Source of the DNA: an uncultured Lachnospiraceae bacterium
Lineage (GTDB): Bacteria; Bacillota; Clostridia; Lachnospirales; Lachnospiraceae
Length of the DNA: 16,865 bases
Assembly (NCBI GenBank): GCA_900555195.1
Contig: USKC01000026.1
Span: forward strand, 1 to 16,865
Direction of reading: 5' to 3'
The notes under the pieces: generated by a model
The model's input: the letters and a program-made list of their open reading frames with translations, nothing else
Told to the model about the DNA's origin: nothing
Databases searched by the model: none
Made by a program: the position numbers and the translations under genes
In this document: positions 1-6,659 of the stretch, one piece after another
Layout of the letters: each line of letters opens with the position of its first letter
Numbering within the stretch: position 1 is the stretch's first letter

Positions 1-81
1 CCTCATGCTGTCGGAAAGCTCAGGACCGCTTGCATAAAGGAACGAGCCCGCATGGCGCCCCTGGCTTTGTTGTGTCTGCCC

Positions 82-110
82 TTGTAACCTAATTTTCGCT
101 GTGTTACAAT
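82..110 (+). promoter_or_regulatory. Promoter for the aminotransferase operon, overlapped by an inverted repeat
   Basis: A -35 element TTGTAA (82-87) and a -10 element TACAAT (105-110) are separated by 17 bp. The same bases form a perfect inverted repeat, TTGTAAC (82-88), 14 nt, GTTACAA (103-109), so a dimeric repressor bound here would cover both promoter elements. The half-site and the spacing resemble the biotin-repressor (BirA) operator type, but each half is one A shorter than the classical half-site, so that link is only an inference. Bases 1-81 hold no gene I can support; one frame stops at 35-37 and could be the tail of an upstream gene. Confidence 0.55.
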
Positions 111-146
111 GGTTGACATCAAGAAAATAAGTCCTGCGGGGCGGAA

Positions 147-153
147 AAGGAGG
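147..153 (+). promoter_or_regulatory. Ribosome binding site that selects ATG 159
   Basis: AAGGAGG is a full-length Shine-Dalgarno match. Its spacing (2 nt to ATG 156, 5 nt to ATG 159) favours the second of two tandem ATG codons. Confidence 0.6.
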
Positions 154-158
154 AAATG

Positions 159-1358
159 ATGATATCGGAAAAATATAAAGCGATGCTGGGTGGAAAGTCT
201 GTCATCCGCACGTTGTCAGAATTTGCAGCCAAACGCGGTCAGGAGATCGGGTATGAAAACGTGTTTGACTATAGCTTGGGTAATCCGTCCGTACAGCCGC
301 CACAGGAGTTCACTGACTGCTGCATCCGGCTTTTGCAGGAGGGAAATCCCATGGAACTGCACGGGTACAGCCCCAGCCTGGGCATCCCCTCTGTGAAGCG
401 GAAGGTGGCGGAATCCCTGAATCGAAGATTTGGCATGAATTACGGCCCGGAGCATATATTTATGACATCAGGCGCTGCGGGAGCATTGGCGCATGCTTTC
501 CGGGCGGTCACAAAGCCGGGGGATGAAATCCTGACCTTTGCCCCGTATTTTCCGGAGTATAATCCTTATGTGGAAGGGACGGGAGCAGTTCTGAGGGTGG
601 TTCCTGCGGATACAGAGAATTTCCAGATTCATTTCGATGCGCTTGAGGAGATGCTGTCTGAGAATGTAATGGCAATTCTGCTCAATTCTCCGAACAATCC
701 GTCCGGCGTGGTATATTCGGAAGAGACGATTCAGAAGCTGGCAAAACTGCTTGAAAGAAAACAGAAAGAATATGGACATGATATTTTCCTGATTTCGGAT
801 GAACCATATCGGGAAATTGTTTTCGACGGCGGGACGGTGCCGTATGTTTCTTCTTATTATAAGAATACGATTTCCTGTTATTCGTTTTCCAAGTCTCTGT
901 CGCTTCCCGGGGAACGTATCGGCTATGTGGCGGTAAATCCTGCATGTGAATGGGCGGAGCTGATTGTGAATATGTGCGGCCAGATTTCCAGAGGTACGGG
1001 ACATAACTGCCCGGCATCCCTGATCCAGCTGGCTGTGGCAGAGGTGCTGGATAAGACATCCGATCTGTCCGTATATGAGACCAATCGGAATTTGCTGTAT
1101 GATTTTCTGAAGGGACTGGGCTTCACCTGTGTGAAGCCGGGAGGAACCTTTTATATCTTCCCGAAGGCGCTGGAGGAGGATGCGAAGATATTCTGTCAGA
1201 AGGCGCTTTCATATGACCTGATTCTGGTGCCGGGAGATACGTTTGGATGTCCCGGGTATTTCCGGATGGCGTATTGCATTGATACAGAGAAGGTGGAGCG
1301 TTCTTTGCCCGCTTTCAGAAAATTTGTGGAGACAGAATATGCAGGAAGAAAAGGGTGA
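159..1358 (+). CDS. Pyridoxal-phosphate dependent aminotransferase, class I/II
   Basis: This is a fold-type I PLP enzyme of the AspC/AlaT/LL-DAP aminotransferase superfamily, 399 aa, the normal length for the family. Visible motifs, numbered from this start, are the NNPSG loop (Asn180) and SDEPY (Asp214, which contacts the pyridine nitrogen). SFSKSLSLPGERIGY carries the Schiff-base Lys245, and FRMAYC carries the substrate-carboxylate Arg369. It should be a soluble enzyme of amino-acid metabolism; the substrate cannot be read from sequence. Two adjacent ATG codons (156 and 159) are possible. AAGGAGG at 147-153 lies 2 nt before the first and 5 nt before the second, so I chose 159. It is followed after 61 nt by the patatin gene on the same strand, with no terminator seen between them. 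Confidence 0.93.
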   Translation: MISEKYKAMLGGKSVIRTLSEFAAKRGQEIGYENVFDYSLGNPSVQPPQEFTDCCIRLLQEGNPMELHGYSPSLGIPSVKRKVAESLNRRFGMNYGPEHIFMTSGAAGALAHAFRAVTKPGDEILTFAPYFPEYNPYVEGTGAVLRVVPADTENFQIHFDALEEMLSENVMAILLNSPNNPSGVVYSEETIQKLAKLLERKQKEYGHDIFLISDEPYREIVFDGGTVPYVSSYYKNTISCYSFSKSLSLPGERIGYVAVNPACEWAELIVNMCGQISRGTGHNCPASLIQLAVAEVLDKTSDLSVYETNRNLLYDFLKGLGFTCVKPGGTFYIFPKALEEDAKIFCQKALSYDLILVPGDTFGCPGYFRMAYCIDTEKVERSLPAFRKFVETEYAGRKG

Positions 1359-1389
1359 AAAGAGAATATTTTGCCCTTAGAATATGGAC

Positions 1390-1405
1390 GCGCGCATTGG
1401 CGCGC
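1390..1405 (+). repeat. Small GC-only hairpin before the patatin start
   Basis: GCGCGC (1390-1395) and GCGCGC (1400-1405) can pair around a 4-nt loop ATTG. No U tract follows, so it is not a terminator. It ends 5 nt before the GGAG of the patatin gene and could affect translation initiation. It would lie inside the coding region if ATG 1384 were the true start. Confidence 0.3.
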
Positions 1406-1419
1406 AGATGGGAGAAAAC

Positions 1420-2268
1420 ATGTATAAAGCAGGTCTGGTACTGGAAGGCGGGGGGATGAAAGGAATATATACGGCTGGGGTGCTGGATTTTTTCCTGGAT
1501 AAGGGGATCCTGTTCTCAAGCTGTTATGGCGTATCTGCGGGCGCCTGCCACTTATGCAGCTATCTTTCCGGACAGCGGGGGCGGGCTTATGACATCAGCG
1601 TTGACTATCTGGATGATAAGAATTACTGCAGTTATTCCAATGTGCTGAGGACGGGGGATCTGTTTGGCGTGAAGATGTGCTACGATGATATTCCGAACCG
1701 GCTGAACCCGTATGACTATGAGGCGTTTAATGCGTATCAGGGAAGGGCTTTTGCGGTGGTAACGAATATTGAGACCGGACAGCCGGAATACCTCAGACTG
1801 CGGGATATGCATAAGGACATTCAGGCGGTCAGGGCCTCCGCATCTCTGCCGCTGGTATCCAGAAATGTGGAGATAGATGGAAAGCTGTATCTGGACGGAG
1901 GGTTGTCGGACAGCGTGCCGATCATGCATTCGATTGTGGACGGCAATCGGAAAAATGTGGTGGTTCTGACCAAAGAGGTGGGATATCGCAGAAAGCCGTC
2001 CTCTCATTTGGGAATCGTGCGCCTTCGCTATGCAAAATACCCGAAAGTGTATGAACTGATGGCGAACCGGCATACGGCATACAATCAGATGCTGGATTAT
2101 CTGGAGGCGCAGGTGAAGAACGGCCAGGCATTCGTGATCCGGCCGAAGAAGGCCAGCGGAGTGGGCAGAATAGAGAAGGACAAAGAAAAACTGCGTCTCC
2201 TGTATGAGGAAGGCTATGCGGATGCGGAAGCATGTTATGAACAGCTTATGGCTTACCTGGAAAAGTAG
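1420..2268 (+). CDS. Patatin-like phospholipase / acyl hydrolase
   Basis: The protein has all hallmarks of the bacterial patatin family (Ser-Asp dyad lipid acyl hydrolases). Numbered from this start, these are the glycine-rich oxyanion loop GGGMKG (10-15), the nucleophile elbow GVSAG (Ser39) and the DGG motif with the catalytic Asp159. No signal peptide or membrane helix is visible, so it should act in the cytoplasm or at the inner membrane face, cleaving acyl chains from phospholipids or related esters. In-frame ATGs also occur at 1384 and 1408, but only ATG 1420 has a well placed GGAG (1411-1414, 5 nt). The family also normally begins just before the GGG loop. The 282-aa length is normal. 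It lies 12 nt upstream of uppP, so the two are probably co-transcribed. Confidence 0.9.
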   Translation: MYKAGLVLEGGGMKGIYTAGVLDFFLDKGILFSSCYGVSAGACHLCSYLSGQRGRAYDISVDYLDDKNYCSYSNVLRTGDLFGVKMCYDDIPNRLNPYDYEAFNAYQGRAFAVVTNIETGQPEYLRLRDMHKDIQAVRASASLPLVSRNVEIDGKLYLDGGLSDSVPIMHSIVDGNRKNVVVLTKEVGYRRKPSSHLGIVRLRYAKYPKVYELMANRHTAYNQMLDYLEAQVKNGQAFVIRPKKASGVGRIEKDKEKLRLLYEEGYADAEACYEQLMAYLEK

Positions 2269-2280
2269 AGGGCAAACGGT

Positions 2281-3114
2281 ATGATCGAAATAGTAAAGGC
2301 GATTTTATTCGGGATTGTGGAGGGGATTACGGAGTGGCTGCCCATCAGCAGCACGGGACACATGATCCTGCTGAATGAATTTGTAACGCTGGATGTGCGG
2401 CCGGAATTCTGGGATGTATTTCTGGTAGTGATCCAGCTGGGCGCGATCCTGGCAGTGGTGGTGCTTTTTTGGAACAAAATTTTTCCTTTTGACTTTTCCA
2501 GGAAAGGAAGGAAGAAGGGGATCGTGCGGGTGGATATCTTTGTGATGTGGTTTAAGATCCTCGTTGCCTGCATCCCTGCGATGATTTACGGCCTTCTGTT
2601 GGATGGCCTGCTGGAACCCTATCTGTATAATGCGACGGTGGTATCCGTGATGCTGATCCTGTTCGGCGTTGCGTTCATCCTCATTGAGAACTGGAACAAG
2701 TCAAAAAAACCAAGGGTGCGGAAGGTGGCGGATATCAGCTATCGGGATGCGCTGCTGATCGGCCTTTTCCAGCTCATCGCCGCGATTTTCCCCGGGACGT
2801 CCCGTTCCGGTGCCACGATCGTGGGTGCGCTGCTGATCGGAGTCAGCCGTGTGGCCGCTGCAGAATTCACGTTCTATCTGGCGATTCCCGTTATGCTTGG
2901 GGCGAGCCTCCTGAAGGTGGTGAAATTCGGTTTTCAGTTCACATCCGCAGAAGTCATTCTGCTGTTGGCGGGCATGGTGTCCGCATTTGTGGTATCCATG
3001 CTGGTGATATCCTTCCTGATGGGCTATATCAAGAAACACGATTTCAAGGTATTCGGCTGGTACCGGATCGTGCTGGGCGCGCTGGTGCTTCTGTATTTTT
3101 ATGTGCTGGCCTGA
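2281..3114 (+). CDS. uppP: Undecaprenyl-diphosphatase UppP (BacA type)
   Basis: This integral membrane enzyme dephosphorylates undecaprenyl pyrophosphate to the monophosphate lipid carrier used for peptidoglycan and other surface polymers; in the BacA family extra copies give bacitracin tolerance. At 277 aa it is normal for the family. The two signature regions are present: E14/E18 followed by PISSTGH (21-27), and PGTSRSGAT (171-179) with the conserved Arg175. About eight hydrophobic segments span the protein, with a basic loop at about 74-82 and another at 139-148. The start follows the patatin stop by 12 nt, with AGAGGG overlapping that stop codon. The pairing with a lipid hydrolase and the lack of a gap suggest one transcript. 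Confidence 0.95.
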   Translation: MIEIVKAILFGIVEGITEWLPISSTGHMILLNEFVTLDVRPEFWDVFLVVIQLGAILAVVVLFWNKIFPFDFSRKGRKKGIVRVDIFVMWFKILVACIPAMIYGLLLDGLLEPYLYNATVVSVMLILFGVAFILIENWNKSKKPRVRKVADISYRDALLIGLFQLIAAIFPGTSRSGATIVGALLIGVSRVAAAEFTFYLAIPVMLGASLLKVVKFGFQFTSAEVILLLAGMVSAFVVSMLVISFLMGYIKKHDFKVFGWYRIVLGALVLLYFYVLA

Positions 3115-3187
3115 GGGCAGAACGAAGCTGAACCGCCGCGACGTATTTCATTATTTACCTAGATTTTACACAACCACAAGTGCAACC

Positions 3188-3227
3188 TGTCCGAAGGACA
3201 TGGTATAATGTCGCCAGACATTATACC
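3188..3227 (+). repeat. Intergenic double-hairpin repeat, copy 1
   Basis: This 40-nt unit contains two hairpins: TGTCC-GAA-GGACA (3188-3200) and a perfect 11-bp stem (3202-3212 with 3217-3227, loop GCCA). It differs from copy 2 at only 2 of 40 positions. The second stem contains TATAAT (3204-3209) preceded by TGG, the form of an extended -10 element. A peptide can be translated across both copies, but this is most likely a palindromic repeat unit of the REP/MITE kind. Confidence 0.75.
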
Positions 3228-3270
3228 GGCCCGGAGCGAAGCGGAGTGGCCATCTTCCCCGAAGGGTCCA

Positions 3271-3310
3271 TGTCCGAAGGACATGGCATAATGTCGTCAG
3301 ACATTATACC
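3271..3310 (+). repeat. Intergenic double-hairpin repeat, copy 2
   Basis: This copy starts 83 nt after copy 1. Its first hairpin is longer, CCATGTCC (3268-3275) with GGACATGG (3279-3286) around GAA. Its second stem (3285-3295 with 3300-3310, loop GTCA) has one C/A mismatch. Read on the - strand, the right arm gives TGGTATAAT, again an extended -10 form. Between the copies lies a GC-rich spacer with GGCC at both ends (3228-3231 and 3248-3251) and the internal repeat CGGAGCGAAGCGGAG (3232-3246). The rest of 3115-3370 holds nothing further I can name. Confidence 0.75.
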
Positions 3311-3370
3311 AGAATGGCCAACCATGCGGGATAGAAAGGAACCTGTGAAAATGCTGGAGAGTGAGGAAGC

Positions 3371-4075
3371 ATGCAGAAGATATTTGTGATAGAAGATGAT
3401 GAGAATATTCGAAATCTGGTAAAGATCGCCATGGAAGGATATGGCTACCAGGTATGCGCCTATGAGACGGCGGAAGAGGCGCTGGAAAATATTGAGGCAG
3501 AAAAGCCGGATCTGGCTGTATTTGATCTGATGCTGCCGGGAATGGATGGACTGGCTGCAATCAAGCTGATCCGGAAGCGGAGCGACAGTTTAAAATACAT
3601 ACCGATTATCGTCCTCACCGCCCGGGATAAGGAATATGATAAGGTGGTGGGCCTGGATGGAGGCGCAGATGATTATGTGACGAAGCCCTTCGGCGTACTG
3701 GAACTGGCGGCCAGAATCCGTTCCCTTTTAAGGAGAGCAGGGGAAAACCGCAGTGCCACAGAGGGCAAGATCAGCCTGGGAGGCTTGTCTGTGAACGCGG
3801 ACACGCGGGAAGTTACCATGAACAAAGTGCCGGTTGCTCTTACATTTAAAGAATACGAATTGCTCATGTATCTAGTGGATAATCGTTCCCGCGTGGTGGA
3901 AAGGGATGAACTGCTGGATAAGCTGTGGGATTATTCGGCGGACATTGAGACCCGGACACTGGATATTCATATTCGTACGCTCAGACAGAAACTCGGGGAA
4001 GAAGGAAGCAGATATATTAAGACAGTCCGCGGCGTCGGATACCGTTTTGTGGTTCCGGAGGAGCCGGAAGCATAA
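3371..4075 (+). CDS. Response regulator, OmpR/PhoB family
   Basis: A DNA-binding response regulator of 234 aa, normal for the family. The N-terminal receiver (about 1-122) has the acidic pair Asp9/Asp10, the phospho-acceptor Asp52 (in FDLMLPGMDG), Thr83 and Lys105 (in VTKPFG). The C-terminal winged-helix domain (about 130-229) carries the family signature around TFKEYELL and the ending RGVGYRF. It should be phosphorylated by the kinase encoded 23 nt downstream and then bind direct-repeat promoters. The start follows GAGG at 3363-3366. It resembles PhoP/PhoB-like regulators, but no phosphate-transport gene lies nearby, so the signal is not known. Confidence 0.95.
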   Translation: MQKIFVIEDDENIRNLVKIAMEGYGYQVCAYETAEEALENIEAEKPDLAVFDLMLPGMDGLAAIKLIRKRSDSLKYIPIIVLTARDKEYDKVVGLDGGADDYVTKPFGVLELAARIRSLLRRAGENRSATEGKISLGGLSVNADTREVTMNKVPVALTFKEYELLMYLVDNRSRVVERDELLDKLWDYSADIETRTLDIHIRTLRQKLGEEGSRYIKTVRGVGYRFVVPEEPEA

Positions 4076-4098
4076 ATGAAAAGGATGGATGCAGGGAT

Positions 4099-5502
4099 AT
4101 GAAACGGGCGGTTTTATACAGGTTTGTGAGTGTTTTGTTGCTGGCCCTGGTGGTCAGCAGTTTTTTTTCCTATTACTTTATAGGCAGAAGTATGCTGGAA
4201 CAGGAGCATGAGTCCATGCTCCATACGATCCGCGTAATGGATTATGCGTTGAATTATGAGGAAGATATCCAGAAGCAGGTGGATGAACTGAATCAAAATG
4301 CGCTGGGAGGCGAGACCAGGATCACTGTGATCGGAGCGGACGGAACGGTTGCTGCGGACAATGAGGTAGAGCAGGTGGGAGAGATGGAAAACCATCTGGA
4401 ACGGGAAGAGGTGCAGGAAGCGTTTGCCAGCGGAGACGGGTTTGCTACGAGGCGTTCGGAATCGCTGGGCCGGAATATGCTGTATGTGGCGGCCTTGGCG
4501 GACGGGGGAAACTATGTGATCCGTATCGCTTTTCCCTATAACAGCATGTGGGATTATGTGATTCTGATCCTGCCCGGACTCCTTCTTGGAACCGGCATCG
4601 CCTTCCTCATCAGCGTGGTGATTGCAGTACGTTTTGCGGACACCATTACCACTCCGCTGAACGAGATTTCAGAAGAGATGGGGAAGGTACAGAAAGCCGC
4701 CCCCAGTTTCCATTTCAAAACTTACAAATACAAGGAACTGAATGTGATATCTGAGACGGCCACGAAAATGGCGGCGGAAATCCGTGCACATATGGAGCAG
4801 CTGGAAAAGGAACGCAAAATCCGACAGGAATTTTTCAGCAATGCATCTCATGAACTGAAAACGCCGATTACATCCGTAAAGGGATATGCGGAACTGTTAG
4901 ATCAGGGGCTCTTCAAGGAAGAGGCGGTCAGAAAGGACTTCATTGGCCGTATCCTGAAGGAAACGGATAATATGACCAGCCTGATCAACGATATTCTCAT
5001 GATCTCCCGGTTAGAATCCAATGAGGTGGAAGAGACGTTTTCAACGGTGCGCATGGCCCCTCTGCTGACAGAAATTTTTGAATCAGTGGAACCCATCGCT
5101 GCGGAATATCAGGTAACCCTGCATAAGGAATGCCATCCAGTCTCCATAGAGGCCAGCAGCAAGCAGCTGCGGGAGCTGGTCATGAATCTGGTCAGCAATG
5201 GAATCAAGTATAATCATCCAGGAGGAAATGTATGGGTGGAAGTCTGGCCGGAGAACGGAAAACTTTACATTCAGGTAAAGGATGACGGATGTGGAATCAG
5301 CAAAACGGATCAGGAGCGGATTTTTGAGCGCTTCTACCGGGTGGATAAGGGCCGGAGCAAGAAGATGGGCGGGACAGGCCTGGGACTGTCCATTGTGAAG
5401 CACATCGTGGAGTACTATAATGGAAGCATAGAGCTGTCGAGTGAACCCGGAAAAGGAAGCAGTTTCCTTGTGAGCCTGCCTTTTCACGGAGCGGACAGAT
5501 AA
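4099..5502 (+). CDS. Sensor histidine kinase, PhoR-like
   Basis: This membrane histidine kinase of 467 aa forms a two-component pair with the preceding regulator. TM1 is about residues 7-28 and TM2 about 152-178. Between them is an external domain of about 120 aa with a PDC/Cache-like pattern (ITVIGADGTVAAD, then MLYVA) like PhoR/WalK-type sensors. A HAMP-like linker follows (about 178-235). The HisKA H-box NASHELKTPI carries the phospho-accepting His251. The catalytic domain has the N box (Asn363, Asn367), the G1 box DDGCGI (395-400), the F box FERFYRVD and the G2 box GTGLGL (425-430). There is no cytoplasmic PAS domain. All catalytic motifs are intact. Confidence 0.95.
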   Translation: MKRAVLYRFVSVLLLALVVSSFFSYYFIGRSMLEQEHESMLHTIRVMDYALNYEEDIQKQVDELNQNALGGETRITVIGADGTVAADNEVEQVGEMENHLEREEVQEAFASGDGFATRRSESLGRNMLYVAALADGGNYVIRIAFPYNSMWDYVILILPGLLLGTGIAFLISVVIAVRFADTITTPLNEISEEMGKVQKAAPSFHFKTYKYKELNVISETATKMAAEIRAHMEQLEKERKIRQEFFSNASHELKTPITSVKGYAELLDQGLFKEEAVRKDFIGRILKETDNMTSLINDILMISRLESNEVEETFSTVRMAPLLTEIFESVEPIAAEYQVTLHKECHPVSIEASSKQLRELVMNLVSNGIKYNHPGGNVWVEVWPENGKLYIQVKDDGCGISKTDQERIFERFYRVDKGRSKKMGGTGLGLSIVKHIVEYYNGSIELSSEPGKGSSFLVSLPFHGADR

Positions 5503-5523
5503 AACCCTTTCACGGATAAAAAG

Positions 5524-5552
5524 TTGACAAGTTGCCGATTTTGAAGTAAACT
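5524..5552 (+). promoter_or_regulatory. Promoter for the DUF6465-type gene
   Basis: A perfect -35 TTGACA (5524-5529) lies 17 bp before TAAACT (5547-5552), a 4/6 match to the -10 consensus. It sits between the kinase stop and the next gene and implies a leader of about 100 nt. No intrinsic terminator was seen after the kinase gene, so readthrough is possible. Confidence 0.5.
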
Positions 5553-5657
5553 GGCTAAGGTTAGACAATTCAGGTATTTTGCTGCTGTGTTGTACTTGAA
5601 ATTGGAAATGAGATACCTGGAGCTTGAGGGATGTAGTTTCCGAAGGAGGAGAATGTT

Positions 5658-6146
5658 ATGGCAGAGATGAAAAAATCTGAAGAAAAAGTAACGGTAAAAG
5701 CAGCGGAAAGCAAGGATAGCACAAAAGAAAGCGTAAAAGAACCTGAGGTGAAAAAAGAAGTTGCAAAGAAGGCGCCCGTAAAGAAGACAGCCGTTAAGAA
5801 AGAGGCAGTAAAGAAGGAGCCTGTGAAGAAAGCTGCTCCCAAAAAGGACGCAGAAAAGAGCGTAAGCGCTGAGGCAGCAAAGGCAGAGACGCCCAAGGCT
5901 GAGAAGAAGCCGGCTGCGAGAAGAACAGTGAAGAAGGCTGCGGAAGTGAAGGGAAATGTGACCGTGCAGTTCGCAGGCAAGTCTTATTCTGAGGAAGATC
6001 TGATCAAGATCGCCAAAGACGTATGGAAATACGACCTTGGAAAGGATGAGGCTGACTTCAAGACGGTTGAACTGTATGTGAAGACCGAGGAAAGCAGCGT
6101 ATACTATGTGATTAACCAGGAAGTGACCGGAAGCTTTGCAATCTGA
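5658..6146 (+). CDS. Histone-H1-like Lys/Ala-rich protein with C-terminal DUF6465-type domain
   Basis: The 162-aa protein has two parts. Residues about 1-98 are low complexity, rich in Lys, Ala, Glu and Val, with repeated xVKK/AKK units (densest at 32-63: VKKEVAKKAP, VKKTAVKKEA, VKKEPVKKAA), like the tails of bacterial histone-H1-like proteins. Residues about 99-162 are a compact conserved domain starting VTVQFAGKSYSEEDLIKIAK and ending VTGSFAI, which I recognise as the DUF6465 type found mainly in Lachnospiraceae. There is no signal peptide or membrane helix. A role in nucleoid or RNA binding is an inference from composition alone. The start is fixed by AAGGAGG (5643-5649), 8 nt upstream. 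It is monocistronic, ending in the terminator at 6275-6334. Confidence 0.85.
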   Translation: MAEMKKSEEKVTVKAAESKDSTKESVKEPEVKKEVAKKAPVKKTAVKKEAVKKEPVKKAAPKKDAEKSVSAEAAKAETPKAEKKPAARRTVKKAAEVKGNVTVQFAGKSYSEEDLIKIAKDVWKYDLGKDEADFKTVELYVKTEESSVYYVINQEVTGSFAI

Positions 6147-6212
6147 GGATGCCCGATTGCCCGAGTGGAAGAATGGTTCCGGCATACCTGTGATAAAAGA
6201 TGGAAAACGGAA

Positions 6213-6233
6213 CGGCTCAGACGTTATGAGCCG
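6213..6233 (+). other. Perfect 7-bp hairpin in the 3' region of the DUF6465-type gene
   Basis: CGGCTCA (6213-6219) and TGAGCCG (6227-6233) pair around a 7-nt loop. GTTCCG (6176-6181) can also pair with CGGAAC (6208-6213), and ATGCC (6149-6153) with GGCAT (6181-6185). These compete at their edges, so the 130 nt between the stop codon and the terminator look structured. No U tract follows, so this is not itself a terminator. Confidence 0.35.
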
Positions 6234-6274
6234 CGTAAGAAATACATAAGACCATATAATCTATAAGATCATGC

Positions 6275-6334
6275 GCCCCGCAGGAGGGATGAAAGACGGA
6301 ATGCCGTCGGAGCCTCTGCTGCGGGGCATTTTTT
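6275..6334 (+). terminator. Rho-independent terminator after the DUF6465-type gene
   Basis: GCCCCGCAG (6275-6283) pairs with CTGCGGGGC (6319-6327). The stem continues as GAGG (6284-6287) with CCTC (6313-6316) after a 2-nt bulge, and is topped by GACGG-AATG-CCGTC (6295-6308). An A and then TTTTTT follow directly (6329-6334). This is a strong classical terminator that separates the DUF6465-type gene from the downstream cassette. Confidence 0.88.
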
Positions 6335-6387
6335 ATGATTAGGAAGAAAAACTTTACTTAGAATATGCCATTGACAAGAGACAGAAG

Positions 6388-6407
6388 ATGGCCAAAATAT
6401 TGGCTAT
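6388..6407. promoter_or_regulatory. Possible operator: inverted repeat between two TTGACA boxes
   Basis: GCCAA (6391-6395) and TTGGC (6400-6404) are inverted around AATA; with flanking A-T, T-A and one G-T the symmetry reaches 6388-6407. It lies just upstream of the cassette promoter and downstream of another TTGACA (6371-6376). It is placed like a binding site for a regulator, but I cannot name one. Confidence 0.3.
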
Positions 6408-6421
6408 TTTAGCTCAAAAGA

Positions 6422-6449
6422 TTGACAAAAAGCAAATGGGGGGTAGAAT
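6422..6449 (+). promoter_or_regulatory. Promoter of the DUF2997/AAA+ cassette
   Basis: A perfect -35 TTGACA (6422-6427), a 16-bp spacer and TAGAAT (6444-6449, 5/6 match to the -10 consensus). Transcription would start near 6456 and give a leader of about 200 nt before the first firm gene of the cassette. Confidence 0.6.
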
Positions 6450-6494
6450 GAGGGTGGTATGGATGATAGAAATAGCGCGGGGAGGGAGAATGAA

Positions 6495-6593
6495 ATGAAG
6501 GATGCCGGAAAAGACCGGATACCAAAAACAAGGCCGTATGTGAGAGCCCTGGAAGGCTTGTCTGACGGCCTTTCTGTTATCCCTGCACATTGA
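6495..6593 (+). CDS. Possible 32-aa leader peptide or small ORF
   Basis: The ORF is preceded by GGAGGGAG (6481-6488) with 6-nt spacing, a better ribosome site than many annotated genes here have. It encodes a basic peptide starting MKDAGKDRIPKTRPY and ending SVIPAH. It sits in the leader between the cassette promoter and the DUF2997-like gene. An inverted repeat, AAGGCCGT (6530-6537) with ACGGCCTT (6565-6572), lies within it and is followed by a weak U-rich stretch (TTTCTGTT). It could be a real small protein, an attenuation leader, or chance. I know no homologue. The stretch 6594-6659 shows nothing else. Confidence 0.35.
   Translation: MKDAGKDRIPKTRPYVRALEGLSDGLSVIPAH
6530..6580 (+). terminator. 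Weak terminator or attenuator-like hairpin in the cassette leader
   Basis: AAGGCCGT (6530-6537) pairs with ACGGCCTT (6565-6572). Inside it, AGCC (6545-6548) pairs with GGCT (6555-6558), so an imperfect long stem is possible. Only TTTCTGTTAT follows, so termination on the + strand would be partial at best. On the - strand the flank reads TGTTTTTGG, also U-rich. Confidence 0.3.
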
Positions 6594-6659
6594 ATTCTGA
6601 GAAAAAGACAGCGGCGGGCAGGAAAGAAAAGAGCGCTTGACGCGGAAAGGATGGAAGCA

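Noticed and set aside
3188..3310. CRISPR array
   Set aside because: There are only two repeat units, each internally palindromic, no further spacers and no cas genes.
3180..3389. 69-aa + strand ORF across the two intergenic repeats
   Set aside because: Its sequence is the translation of the palindromic repeat units, it has no ribosome site, and it runs into the response-regulator start.
5484..6185. Long - strand ORFs opposite the DUF6465-type gene
   Set aside because: They are the complement of the Lys/Ala-rich repeats, giving Phe/Leu/Cys-rich nonsense proteins without ribosome sites.
6151..6200. tRNA-Ser-like beginning (GCCCGAGTGG)
   Set aside because: No anticodon arm, T arm or acceptor closure can be found downstream; the likeness is limited to a D-arm-like decamer.
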